A DNA stretch of 64,000 bases, taken from positions 62,001 to 126,000 of the forward strand of contig CAZVHP010000002.1 of the NCBI GenBank assembly GCA_964627305.1, written 5' to 3'. Below the pieces are notes generated by a model. It ran no database searches and was not told where the DNA came from. It saw nothing but the letters and a program-made list of their open reading frames with translations. Below are positions 54,736 through 63,884 of the stretch, in pieces; position 1 is the first letter of the stretch; every line of letters starts with the position of its first letter. Both the position numbers and the translations under genes were made by a program. This DNA comes from WJKG01 sp964627305 (lineage in GTDB: Bacteria > Zixibacteria > MSB-5A5 > GN15 > FEB-12).

Positions 54736-56106
54736 CTATCCTATCATGATGTTTTGTTCCGAGAACTCGACATCCCTGCTGATACCGGTGCCAACCACGA
54801 TATATGCGAATGTCAGCACTCCCAGTCTGCCCAAGATCATCAGCAGGATTATCCACGCCTTGCCCCATTGCCAGAGTTCGGGGGTAACGCCCATAGACAG
54901 GCCCACTGTTCCGAAGGCAGATACTGTCTCGAACAGGCACTGGAGGAATATGCCATGCACTGCACCCGCCTCGTGAAAACGGTGCGATTCGCCGATCAAC
55001 AGCATGAACAGCACCAGGGCAATGGCGGCGACCGACATCACTATCAGGGCGATCCCTCTGCCCACCGTCTCATCGGGAATGCTCCGATAGAACATGCTGG
55101 TGCGCCTGCGACGGCGAATGCGACTGATGGTGGATGCGACCAGCAGCGCCAGTGTTGTTGTTTTCACACCGCCTCCGCAGGAGCCGGGCGATGCTCCTAT
55201 GAACATGAGGAAGATTAGCAGTGCCAATGTCGCTTCATTCAATGAAGAGATGTCGATCGTATTGAACCCGGCAGTTCGCGCTGTGACAGACTGGAAGACC
55301 GACAGGGCGACCGCACGCAGAGGACTGCCGGTCGCCCGCATTGCATCAAGCTCCAGCAGCCCGAAGCCTATGGCGCCGGCGGGAATCAGTATGGCAGTCG
55401 TGACGAGAACGGCCCTGCTGTGAACTGACAGTCGCGTGCGCATGGCACCTTTCCGGGACCACCGTTGCCGCAGTTCATAGAGCACCGGGAAACCAATGCC
55501 CCCGATAAAGATCAACGCACACATGGTGACATTCAGGAACATGTCATAGCGATACCTTATCATACTGTCAGGGAAGAGTGCGAATCCGGCATTGCAGAAC
55601 GCCGAGATCGAGTGGAACACGGCGACCCAGACGGCCTCCGTGAGTGGCAGTTCGCGAGACCAATGAACCGTGAAAGAGATAACCCCAAGCAGTTCAACAG
55701 CGGCGGCGAACAGCACGACGTGCTTGACCAGTCGCACGATATCGGCCCGCGGCGTGTGAGAAAAGAGGTTCTGCACGATCATCCTCTGCCTGAATGAGAT
55801 CGTTCGTCCCAGCCATCGAAACATGACGATAGAAACCGTCATGACACCAAGCCCCCCGATTTGAATCAGGATCAGGATAATCACCTGCCCGAAGACGGTG
55901 AAGCAGCTACCGGTGTCGACAACCACCAATCCGGTGACGCAGACCGCTGAGGTCGCGGTAAACAGAGCATCCAGCCAGGAAAGGCTCCCGGCGTGTGTTG
56001 CGACTGGCAATTTCAGGGCCACCGTGCCGACAACAATGGTCAGCAGGAAACTCACCAGCACCCAGGTAGCCGGGTGTGTTCTTTGAATACGAGTGGAAAT
56101 CGACAT
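54736..56106 (-). CDS. ktrB: KtrB/TrkH-like potassium transporter
   Basis: A 456-residue membrane protein with four TrkH-like pore repeats, e.g. TATSAVCVTGLVVVDTG, SISAFCNAGFALF, RTAGFNTIDIS and ETVSAFGTVGLSMGV, each with the selectivity Gly. Family length is normal. It imports K+ with the KtrA ring encoded directly downstream. Confidence 0.93.
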   Translation of the reverse strand: MSISTRIQRTHPATWVLVSFLLTIVVGTVALKLPVATHAGSLSWLDALFTATSAVCVTGLVVVDTGSCFTVFGQVIILILIQIGGLGVMTVSIVMFRWLGRTISFRQRMIVQNLFSHTPRADIVRLVKHVVLFAAAVELLGVISFTVHWSRELPLTEAVWVAVFHSISAFCNAGFALFPDSMIRYRYDMFLNVTMCALIFIGGIGFPVLYELRQRWSRKGAMRTRLSVHSRAVLVTTAILIPAGAIGFGLLELDAMRATGSPLRAVALSVFQSVTARTAGFNTIDISSLNEATLALLIFLMFIGASPGSCGGGVKTTTLALLVASTISRIRRRRRTSMFYRSIPDETVGRGIALIVMSVAAIALVLFMLLIGESHRFHEAGAVHGIFLQCLFETVSAFGTVGLSMGVTPELWQWGKAWIILLMILGRLGVLTFAYIVVGTGISRDVEFSEQNIMIG

Positions 56107-56309
56107 TGTTCAGTTCGAAGCGGATACCCTGACTCGTTTGGTTTCATCGCGGTTCCCTAAAGGCGCCGTGGCCTGATGCGGCATAACAGCGAGTGACGGC
56201 TCGGAATCAGGGAACCCTTGCCAACCACATATATCAGGAGTTCGGGAGCGACCGCCAACATAAAAGATGCCACGCCTGCCAGGTATGACTCGTAACCTGT
56301 TATCCGGCT
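56107..56309. other. Intergenic region upstream of the Ktr operon
   Basis: Nothing further recognised; the ktrBA promoter should lie here. Confidence 0.3.
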
Positions 56310-57299
56310 TTAAGATTCATTGCCTTCAAAGGGATGGTCACGATCGAAATCAGGTCGGTAGTGCAAGGGGCTGTCAAGCTCCTGAATCCAGCCGCGATGA
56401 AACCCAAGACGATCGAATTCCTCGAGCACCGCTTCGTATTCGGCGGTTGTCAGTGTTCGCCCGAGCTGCGGATGCCCCGACACGTGAAAGGTGGGGAAGT
56501 ACTGCGACATCAGGGACACGTGTACGTCAGGCGAGAGCTGTTGTGCGATCCAGCGAAGTACGTTCGTGCTGTTCTCCACATGACCCGGCAGCACCAGGTG
56601 GCGGATCACCAGTCCGGCAAGAATGCGCTCGCGTTGATCCAGCGTGATGTCCGGGCCGGTCTGTCGATACATTTCCTTGACGGCGGCGCAGGCGGTGTCG
56701 ACGTAGTTTGGGGCATCGGAGAAGCGCGAGGCGAGCGAATTGTCCAGGTATTTCAGATCAGGCAGCCAGACATCGATAGTCTTCTCGAATGATCGTATCG
56801 TTTCAGGCTTGTCGTAGCCGCCGGTATTGAACACGAACACCGGTGTGCGCCCGCGCGCCTTCAGCACCGCGATAATCACCCGTACATGGGGAATGCAGTG
56901 AGAGGGGGACACAAAGCCGACCGCGTGGGCGCCCTGATCGAGAGTTTGTTCGATGCGCGTGATGATCTGTGTCAGGTTGGTCAGTTGGCCGGGCACGCGG
57001 CAATGATGATGGCTGATCTGGTAATTCTGGCAGTAGACGCACTGCATATTGCACTGACTGAAGAAGATGTTGCAGATGCCCCGATCGCCGGAGATTACCG
57101 GTTCCTCGCCTTTATGGGCGCAGATGGAACTGATGGCAAAACCGGCGTCGCTGTGGCAGTAGCCAGCCGGACCGGTGAAGCGGTCGACGTGGCACTCGCG
57201 CGGGCAACAGGCGCAGTCGTAAAGCTCCTGCAAGGGTGCCAGCAAGGTGTCCATGTCAAGCGGCCGACCGCTGGCGTCGCATAGTGGTTTGCGATTCAT
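56310..57299 (-). CDS. Radical SAM protein, PflA-like
   Basis: About 329 residues from ATG 57299. The radical SAM cluster is Cys83, Cys87 and Cys90 in CNMQCVYC, and an N-terminal Cys-rich segment (CACCPRECHVDR) could hold a further cluster. The sequence fits the YfmG/AmmeMemoRadiSam-like group of pyruvate formate-lyase activase relatives rather than a true activase, since no glycyl radical enzyme is nearby. Substrate unknown. Confidence 0.8.
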   Translation of the reverse strand: MNRKPLCDASGRPLDMDTLLAPLQELYDCACCPRECHVDRFTGPAGYCHSDAGFAISSICAHKGEEPVISGDRGICNIFFSQCNMQCVYCQNYQISHHHCRVPGQLTNLTQIITRIEQTLDQGAHAVGFVSPSHCIPHVRVIIAVLKARGRTPVFVFNTGGYDKPETIRSFEKTIDVWLPDLKYLDNSLASRFSDAPNYVDTACAAVKEMYRQTGPDITLDQRERILAGLVIRHLVLPGHVENSTNVLRWIAQQLSPDVHVSLMSQYFPTFHVSGHPQLGRTLTTAEYEAVLEEFDRLGFHRGWIQELDSPLHYRPDFDRDHPFEGNES

Positions 57300-57410
57300 A
57301 TGCAGAAGATAGCTGATGCTGACGGGCCACGCAATGGCTCGGAGGGTATGCGTCGGCTCCGTCACGGCGAAGTCCGGCCGCAAGCAGCAGCGACCGGGCC
57401 AGAGACCGGG

Positions 57411-58148
57411 TTAGAGAATCCAGCGGCGTTTGATATTCCACAGGCTGACGGTGAAAAGGACGAGACCGAATGCAGCCAGTACCGAGAGGTCAAGCGCGAA
57501 CGGCATGTAATGGCCGTCGTGAACCGCACCATGGAGTGCATCGGCGCCGTAGGTCAGCGGCAGGGCATACGAGAGCGGCCTGAGGAACACCGGCAGGTGC
57601 TCAACGGGGAAGAAAAGCCCACACAGGAAGACCATGGGAAAGCGGAAGAAGTTGGAGAACGTCTGTGCCTCAAAGACCTCACTGACTGCAACGGCAATGA
57701 ACAGCCCGAGGAAGGTGGAGACCACGGCAATCAGGATAACTGATGCGAGAAACACAGTCCAGTTAACTCCGGACAGATCGGTTAGAAACGCTGCTATTGC
57801 GATCGGTACGAACGCATTTGCCACTCCGAACAGGATGGCCCCGCTGGTCTTGGCCAGCATCAGGAACTCGAAGGGAATCGGGGCCAGGAGGAGCCGTTCG
57901 AAGGAGCGGTTCTTCTTTTCAAAGGTAACGGTCACGGCGAGCATCGAGGTAGTGCCAAACAGGATGGATATTGCCACCACCCCCGGAAGCAAGCGCTCAA
58001 TGCTCTCCATGCCGCTGCCGGATTTGATGAAGAACATCGCTGTCCAGGCCAGGGGGAAGATTAGTCCCCAACTCACATTCGGTGGCTTCAGGTAATACGT
58101 CCGCATGTCCTTTATGAGGATATTCCAGAATGCGATTCCGGCTTTCAA
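57411..58148 (-). CDS. ABC-2 type transporter permease
   Basis: About 245 residues from TTG 58148, with GGGAGG six bases upstream and a four-base overlap with the DUF486 gene. Six hydrophobic segments; FEKKNRSFERLLLAPIPFEFLMLAK and FRFPMVFLCGLFFPVEHLP are ABC-2 permease signatures. It exports lipid, drug or polysaccharide with the ATPase encoded upstream. Confidence 0.87.
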   Translation of the reverse strand: MKAGIAFWNILIKDMRTYYLKPPNVSWGLIFPLAWTAMFFIKSGSGMESIERLLPGVVAISILFGTTSMLAVTVTFEKKNRSFERLLLAPIPFEFLMLAKTSGAILFGVANAFVPIAIAAFLTDLSGVNWTVFLASVILIAVVSTFLGLFIAVAVSEVFEAQTFSNFFRFPMVFLCGLFFPVEHLPVFLRPLSYALPLTYGADALHGAVHDGHYMPFALDLSVLAAFGLVLFTVSLWNIKRRWIL

Positions 58149-58507
58149 ATGGAACCTCCCATGAGCCGCGCACGGAAGATGAAGAACACGGCTCCCAGCA
58201 GGCACAGCCCGGCCCACAGGTAGTCGAGCGTGAGCTTCTCCTTGAGGAAGAAGACCGAGAACGGAACAAACACGCTCAGAGTGATCACTTCCTGCAACAC
58301 CTTCAGTTGGGCCACTGTCATGACCTGGTGGCCGATTCGATTGGCGGGTACCTGCAGCAGATACTCAAAGAGGGCAATTCCCGAGCTTATCAGGGCCGCT
58401 ATCACCCACCCGCGTTGCGAGAGAAGTTTGAGGTGTCCGTACCATGCGAACGTCATGAAGACGTTGCTGCACGTCAACAGGATGATGGTTGTCAAATGGT
58501 GATTCAC
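58145..58507 (-). CDS. DUF486 DMT-type membrane protein
   Basis: A 120-residue four-helix protein of the DUF486/DMT family: LTCSNVFMTFAWYGHLK near residue 11 and FEYLLQVPANRIGH near residue 47. GTG start overlaps the ATPase stop (GTGA) and its stop overlaps the permease start, so it is locked into the ABC operon. Role unknown. Confidence 0.87.
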   Translation of the reverse strand: MNHHLTTIILLTCSNVFMTFAWYGHLKLLSQRGWVIAALISSGIALFEYLLQVPANRIGHQVMTVAQLKVLQEVITLSVFVPFSVFFLKEKLTLDYLWAGLCLLGAVFFIFRARLMGGSI

Positions 58508-59540
58508 TGATTGCCTGCTTTCCCCGGCTTCTCTGATTTCATTGCTGCGACTCCGACACCGGTGATATCGACGAAGACATCCTCAAGAGATGGTCGGACC
58601 CGCCGGGTCTCGAGGACCTCGGCGCCTTGATCTTCGAGGAATCTCACGACCGGTCCGACCCGTACCGGCTCTCTCGCTTCGATTCGCATAAGACCCTCCT
58701 GCAGGACTGCTACGTGGAGTTCCGGGAAGGACTGCGACAGCTTTTCGGGGACGCTGACGTCGCTGCCGGCACAAGTGATATGGACCACGTACCGGGACCG
58801 CGCCGGCTGCAGCAGGTGTTCGACGGTGTCTGATCTGACGATGCGTCCTGACACGATGAATGCGATGCGGTCACAGAGCCGCTGGGCTTCCTCAATGTAA
58901 TGGGTTGTCAGAAGAATGGTTGGCCGCCCTGGTGGAGACGTTCAATGAGCTCTCTTGTGTGTCGCGCGCTGGCGACATCAATGCCGGTCGTCGGCTCGTC
59001 CAGGAAGAGGATCTGAGGCCTGTGAATGATTCCGGCGGCGATTGTGAGCTTGCGTTTCATCCCTTTGGAGTACCCGTTGAACCTGCGGTTGGCAGCGCCG
59101 GACAGACCGAAATCTTCCAGGAGCTGCCTTGCCCGTGATTCTCTTTCGCCCCTGCGCATGCCATACAGCGACGCGCAGAAGCAAAGGTTGTCGAAGCCCG
59201 TGAGTTCCGGGTACAGATTGCTTTCGTCCGGGACGACGCCCACAAGGTGCTGAGCCGCGCGCGGATTGGCGGTGCAGTCGATGCCCCCGATGCGAATCGT
59301 GCCGGCGTCGGTCCGTGCCAACCCGGTGAGCATGTTGGTGGTCGTCGTTTTGCCGGCGCCGTTGGGACCGAGCAGTCCGAACAGCTCGCCGCGCCCGATC
59401 TGGAACGTCACAGAGTCCACGGCGACGACATCGCCGAAGCGCCTGGGCAGTTTGTCAACAGCAATGGCCTCTGTCACGCGGCCATCTATCCTCAAGGTCC
59501 CTTGTTCTCTTCGCCATGATAAGCGGAAACCTCCCGGCAA
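58504..59540 (-). pseudogene. ABC transporter ATPase with a frameshift
   Basis: The first part (from about 59477, to 58908) has Walker A GLLGPNGAGKTT, the signature YSKGMKRKL and Walker B ILFLDEPTTGID. Translation then runs RLHQGGQPFF and stops. In another frame the sequence continues TILLTTHYIEEAQRLCDRIAFIVSGRIVRSD, the D-loop and switch His that the ATPase needs, down to 58504. Loss of one base near 58920 explains this. Either a real frameshift or a sequencing error; the downstream permease and DUF486 are intact, which favours a sequencing or very recent event. Confidence 0.85.
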
Positions 59541-59552
59541 GCATCATAGAAA

Positions 59553-60524
59553 TCATCTCCCGGTGACGCCGCTCACCACTATGACCACGTAGGCGATAAA
59601 GCATGCCAGCAGGACGGCCCCCTCGATCCGGTTTATACGTCCCGGCCTGCGGATTCCGTAACCAATTGCGAACAATGAGACCGTAAGCAGGGTCATCACC
59701 GGGATATCTCGACGGGCTAACTGCGTTCCTATGTCCGCAGGCTGAATAACCCCGGCGATGCCGACCACGGCCAGCGTGTTGAACAGGTTGGAACCGAGCA
59801 CGTTTCCAATGGCGAGGTCGTGCTCACGCTTTCTGGCGGCGGCGATCGATGACGCCAGTTCCGGCAGCGAGGTACCGATTGCCACTACGGTCAGGCCTAT
59901 GGTCAAGGGGCTGACGCCGAAACTGGAGGCGATCTCGACGGCACCCCATACCAGGAGCCGCGAACTGAAAAGCAGCAGGGCCAGTCCCGCGACCACCCAC
60001 GCGATCGCGTGTCGGATAGACATGGTACGCGTGCTCAGTTCCTCTTGCATCTGATTGCCGAGATTGTCGGCGGCCGTGCGGAGCCCCTGGTGGATAGTCC
60101 AGGCCATCAGACCCGCGAAGACGCCCAGTAACAGAATCGCCTCACTCCGACTGAGCGAACCGTCGTGGAGCTGCCATGCGGCCAGCAGGGTGACGGCTGT
60201 CAGGATGGGCAGTTCCTTGCGCAGGACGTGAGAGCGTACAGCGACCGGGCTAATCAGTGCTGAAAGGCCCAAAACGAGGGCAATATTGGTGATGTTGGAT
60301 CCGTAGGCATTGCCCAGCGCCATGGCCGGGTTGCCCTGCCACGCCGCCAGAGCCGATACCGCCATCTCCGGGGCCGAGGTGCCGAACCCGACAACCAGCA
60401 TCCCGATCAGCAACGGCGGCATGCGAAAGTGGTGTGCGGCCGAGGCGGATCCTTCCACAAAGCGATCAGCACTCCAGACCAGTAGTGCCAAGCCCGCAAG
60501 CACTGCGATGAGTGGCAACGCCAT
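59553..60524 (-). CDS. Calcium/sodium antiporter (CaCA family, YrbG-like)
   Basis: A 323-residue membrane protein with two inverted copies of the alpha repeat: GFGTSAPEMAVSALAAWQGNPAMALGNAYGSN and AIGTSLPELASSIAAARKREHDLAIGNVLGSN. About ten helices. It exchanges Na+ for Ca2+ across the inner membrane. Full length. Confidence 0.93.
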   Translation of the reverse strand: MALPLIAVLAGLALLVWSADRFVEGSASAAHHFRMPPLLIGMLVVGFGTSAPEMAVSALAAWQGNPAMALGNAYGSNITNIALVLGLSALISPVAVRSHVLRKELPILTAVTLLAAWQLHDGSLSRSEAILLLGVFAGLMAWTIHQGLRTAADNLGNQMQEELSTRTMSIRHAIAWVVAGLALLLFSSRLLVWGAVEIASSFGVSPLTIGLTVVAIGTSLPELASSIAAARKREHDLAIGNVLGSNLFNTLAVVGIAGVIQPADIGTQLARRDIPVMTLLTVSLFAIGYGIRRPGRINRIEGAVLLACFIAYVVIVVSGVTGR

Positions 60525-61016
60525 GACGATTGGTACTCCTTTCTTCCCTCGTTTCTCTGCATCGGCTCTTTAGGGGATCGGAGAAACACGGTTCTTTCTC
60601 ATACAGCGCTGATCGGCCTTTTCATGTCAGCGGGACAGAGACAGGTTATGTCCCCTTGGTTGCACGATCAAGAACGAAATCCGGTGACCGGGCTCTTGCC
60701 CGGGCAACGAGGTTGTGGCGAGTGACAACAGCGGAGGACACGGGCCACCTATCTTGTTAGGATTCTGTTGATTAGCACTGCTGATGTCATATGCCCCTTG
60801 ACTGCCGCAGGTGTTAGGAGTAATCTTCGGCAGTTTTGGCCTCGGTGCGATTTCTGGGGACCGAGAGACGGACAGATGTATTTCCGAGAGCCGGTGTGAC
60901 ACCAGCCAGATCAGAGGGCCAGTGGCACGGAGACAGACCACTACGAGTAAACAACGCAGGCCGTAAACAGTCGTCGACTTGCACTAACTCACTATATCGA
61001 TATCGAGGAGGTAGAA
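60525..61016. other. Divergent intergenic region with a promoter (60798-60826)
   Basis: TTGACT and TAATCT are separated by 17 bp, giving a start near 60833 and a leader of about 184 nt for the CsgG-like gene. No gene is seen. Confidence 0.5.
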
Positions 61017-62315
61017 ATGGCGCGTATCTACGTGAAACTGGCTGTGATGCTGGTAGTTCTTTCTTTTGCATGTTCCAGTGCACTGGCATACAAGAAGATC
61101 AGGACTTTCATGCCTCAGGCCCCGGAGTTGGACCTTCTGGGTGTGAAGAAGATCGCAGTGCTCGACTTCACGCCCTCCAACGCGAGTGCACAAGAGGCTG
61201 GCAAGTTCATCGCGGATAAAATCATCGAGTACACGCTCGAGGAGGAACGCGGGATTCGTGACATCAAGGGTGGTCTCCTGAGTGCAGACGTAAGGGGGAC
61301 CACACTGATAGAGGGGCTTACGACAAGGTGTTTCTCGGTGGTTGAGCGAAGTCGCCTGGAGTCCGTGCTGGCTGAGCAGTCCATGTCCGATGGAGGACTG
61401 GTGGGCGACGCTCAGGCGGCACGGATTGGCGAGCTTCTGGGAGTGGATGTGTTGATCTACGGTGACGTTTCTGATTCCCGCGAGGATGTTCGTGGGTATG
61501 AGAAGCGTCGGTATAACAACCAGGACTACCAGGTGGCCTGCATCACGCGCAAGGTCACGATATCCGCGAACATGCGGGTCGTCGATACGAGGTCCGGTGA
61601 GATTCTTGGAACCCGACGCTCCTCGCGCACAGCCTCGGACAAAGTGTGTGAGGGAGATAACCGTGATCTCAAGAGCGATGGCCAATTGGCAGGTCACTGT
61701 GCCAACGAACTGACGTGGGAGTTCACTAACATGTTTAACCCCTGGTACGCCCTGGGCGAGTTTGAACTGGAGAAGATCAAGGCGAAGGAGTTCAAGGACG
61801 AGGCACACGCGGCTGCCGAAGCCGCCGAGAACCTGGAGATAGATAAGGCGTATGCTATCTATCGGAAGCTGTACGATTCTGACCCGTACAATCCGCTTTT
61901 TCTCTATAATCTGGGGATATTGTACGAGGTCGCCGGCAGCTTCGACAGGGCCGAAGAGATGTATGCCAACGCTGTTATGTTGAAGGACGAGGAGAAGTAC
62001 AAGGAAGCTGCCGAGAGAATTGGCCGTCGAGCGCGGCTGGCACCTTTCTATGCCAGTCTGGATATGGCGATCGTACCGTATGATTTCGAGGCGGCCGCAT
62101 CGGATGCGAGCTTGCTGGCCAAGAAGGTTGAGGTCAAGGGGAGCAGCAAGGATCGGGTCGATGTCTTCGTGCAGCCGACCCAAGATTCGGAGATTGCTGC
62201 AAAGGTACCCGGCGGCATCCAACTGGAAGTGATAGAAGATACCGGCGAATGGTATTTGGTGAAGCTCCTGGGAGGTAAGCAGGGGTATATCAGCAAGAAG
62301 AACACGAAGGATTAG
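61017..62315 (+). CDS. CsgG/HfaB-like protein with TPR and SH3b domains
   Basis: A 432-residue exported protein (signal VKLAVMLVVLSFACSSALA). Residues about 40-230 match CsgG: VKKIAVLDFTPSNAS, FSVVERSRLESVLAEQ and LGVDVLIYGDVSD. Two TPR-like helices pairs follow (LEIDKAYAIYRKLYDSDPYNPLFLYNLGILYE). The C-terminus is a bacterial SH3 domain (IQLEVIEDTGEWYLVKLLGGKQGYISKKN). It lacks the lipobox Cys of CsgG, so it may be a periplasmic assembly factor rather than the curli pore. GAGGAGG precedes the ATG. Confidence 0.85.
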   Translation: MARIYVKLAVMLVVLSFACSSALAYKKIRTFMPQAPELDLLGVKKIAVLDFTPSNASAQEAGKFIADKIIEYTLEEERGIRDIKGGLLSADVRGTTLIEGLTTRCFSVVERSRLESVLAEQSMSDGGLVGDAQAARIGELLGVDVLIYGDVSDSREDVRGYEKRRYNNQDYQVACITRKVTISANMRVVDTRSGEILGTRRSSRTASDKVCEGDNRDLKSDGQLAGHCANELTWEFTNMFNPWYALGEFELEKIKAKEFKDEAHAAAEAAENLEIDKAYAIYRKLYDSDPYNPLFLYNLGILYEVAGSFDRAEEMYANAVMLKDEEKYKEAAERIGRRARLAPFYASLDMAIVPYDFEAAASDASLLAKKVEVKGSSKDRVDVFVQPTQDSEIAAKVPGGIQLEVIEDTGEWYLVKLLGGKQGYISKKNTKD

Positions 62316-62353
62316 GCTTCGGCAGCAACCTCCATCGACAGTTTGGCGGTTTT

Positions 62354-62394
62354 GGCAGCTCCTCCGGTGAGGTGGGGCTGCCGTTTCTTTTTTT
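62354..62394 (+). terminator. Terminator after the CsgG-like gene
   Basis: GGCAGC and GCTGCC with inner CTCCTC/GAGG pairing, then TTTCTTTTTTT. Confidence 0.85.
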
Positions 62395-62608
62395 CGTCGA
62401 CGAGCCGCAATGGCTGAGTCGGGGACGGAATGCGGGGGGCGTCGATGTGGAAAGGAGACGTCCGATTAGCAACACGGATGAGCCTCGGAACTGAGCAGGC
62501 CGTGACCTGTTAGACAAGTACACACCTGCTACCGGCAGATCTGCAGGATTGGTGCTGTGGGCGGATCGTTATCAGGCAGCGGGTGTTTGTTAACGGGAGG
62601 GTGCTGTT

Positions 62609-63739
62609 GTGTTTGGTCATGGCGTCAAGCTTTTCACGCTGTTCGGATTCGATATCAAGATTGACCTGAGTTGGTTGATTCTGGCAGTCCTGATTACGTG
62701 GACACTGGCCCGAGGTGTGTTTCCCGAGTACTACGATGATCTGTCGGTGTCAGCGTACTGGTGGATGGGAATCGGGGGGATGATCGGGCTATTTGTTTCG
62801 ATAGTGCTGCACGAGTTGTCGCATGCGCTGGTGGCGCGTCAGTTCGGCATTCGCATGCATGGCATTACGTTGTTCATTTTTGGCGGTGTCGCTGAGATGA
62901 CCGATGAGCCAAGGAGCGCCCGGGCAGAATTGCTGATGGCCATAGCGGGGCCGATCGCGAGCGCCTTTGTCGGTCTGGCATTGCTGGGAATCGACACCGC
63001 CTTCGGTGAGGGATGGTCGCGGCCGGTTCACGGTGTGGTCGTTTACCTTGGCTTTCTCAATTTGATCCTGGCTGGTTTCAACATGCTGCCAGCGTTTCCG
63101 CTTGATGGCGGACGCGTCCTGCGGTCGTTGCTGTGGATGTGGAAGGACAATGTGCGCTGGGCTACCAGGATCGCCTCACGCATCGGTTCCGGGTTCGGAG
63201 TCGTTCTGATAATCCTCGGGGCTGTCAATTTTTTCGCAGGCAACCTGATCGGCGGTATCTGGATGGTACTCATCGGGTTTTTCCTGCGCTCGATTTCACA
63301 GCAGGCCTACCAGCAGTTGCTCGTTCGCAAGGCGCTCCAGGGCGAATCGATTGAACGCTTCATGAAACCGAACCCGGTGACCGTGCCGCCGTCGATATCT
63401 GTCAAGGACTTCGTTGAGGACTACGTGTACGAGCATCACTTCAAGTTCTTCCCGGTCGTTGAGGATTCCCGACTGGTCAGTTGCGTGACGGTGGACAGGG
63501 TCAAGAGCGTAGATCGCGATCAATGGCCCATCCGGACCGTCAGAGATATAGCGACGGAATGCTCCGAGGATAATACGACCTCGCCTGAGACGGAGCCGAT
63601 TGATGCTCTGGCGAAGATGCGCCGGACCGGCAACAGCCGCCTGATGGTCACTCGTGGCAGAGAGTTGGTGGGGATTGTTGCCCTAAAAGATATGCTGGAG
63701 TTTCTGTCACTCAAGGTTGATCTGGAAGAGTCAACATAG
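62609..63739 (+). CDS. M50 site-2 protease-like protein with CBS domains
   Basis: A 376-residue membrane metalloprotease. HELSH at residues 68-72 and the second motif LDGGR (Asp166) form the zinc site within the membrane. Two CBS domains follow from about residue 250 (MKPNPVTVPPSISVKDFVEDYV) to the end. Start GTG 62609 has GGGAGG eight bases upstream. CBS domains may sense adenine nucleotides. The substrate is unknown. Confidence 0.9.
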   Translation: MFGHGVKLFTLFGFDIKIDLSWLILAVLITWTLARGVFPEYYDDLSVSAYWWMGIGGMIGLFVSIVLHELSHALVARQFGIRMHGITLFIFGGVAEMTDEPRSARAELLMAIAGPIASAFVGLALLGIDTAFGEGWSRPVHGVVVYLGFLNLILAGFNMLPAFPLDGGRVLRSLLWMWKDNVRWATRIASRIGSGFGVVLIILGAVNFFAGNLIGGIWMVLIGFFLRSISQQAYQQLLVRKALQGESIERFMKPNPVTVPPSISVKDFVEDYVYEHHFKFFPVVEDSRLVSCVTVDRVKSVDRDQWPIRTVRDIATECSEDNTTSPETEPIDALAKMRRTGNSRLMVTRGRELVGIVALKDMLEFLSLKVDLEEST

Positions 63740-63792
63740 ACTGAGGTTTCAATGACACAGGCGCATATTTCGTTAAACCGTATCGATTTCAA

Positions 63793-63831
63793 TTGACAAA
63801 GGCACGCCGATGCACTACCCTTGGGGGTAGT
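63793..63831 (+). promoter_or_regulatory. Possible promoter overlapped by an inverted repeat
   Basis: TTGACA (63793) and TACCCT (63816) are 17 bp apart. The -10 lies in an ACTACCC-TTGG-GGGTAGT dyad at 63814-63831, operator-like. Confidence 0.4.
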
Positions 63832-63846
63832 AAGTTGATATAAGGT

Positions 63847-63866
63847 TTTGTGAAAAAGATCACAAA
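63847..63866 (+). promoter_or_regulatory. CRP/FNR/HcpR-type palindrome
   Basis: TTTGTGA-N6-TCACAAA is a perfect 7-bp inverted repeat 18 bases upstream of the ATG at 63885, the form bound by CRP or HcpR regulators. If the promoter at 63793 is right, the site lies in the leader and would repress. Confidence 0.7.
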
Positions 63867-63884
63867 CGAGACTGGGGATACCTT

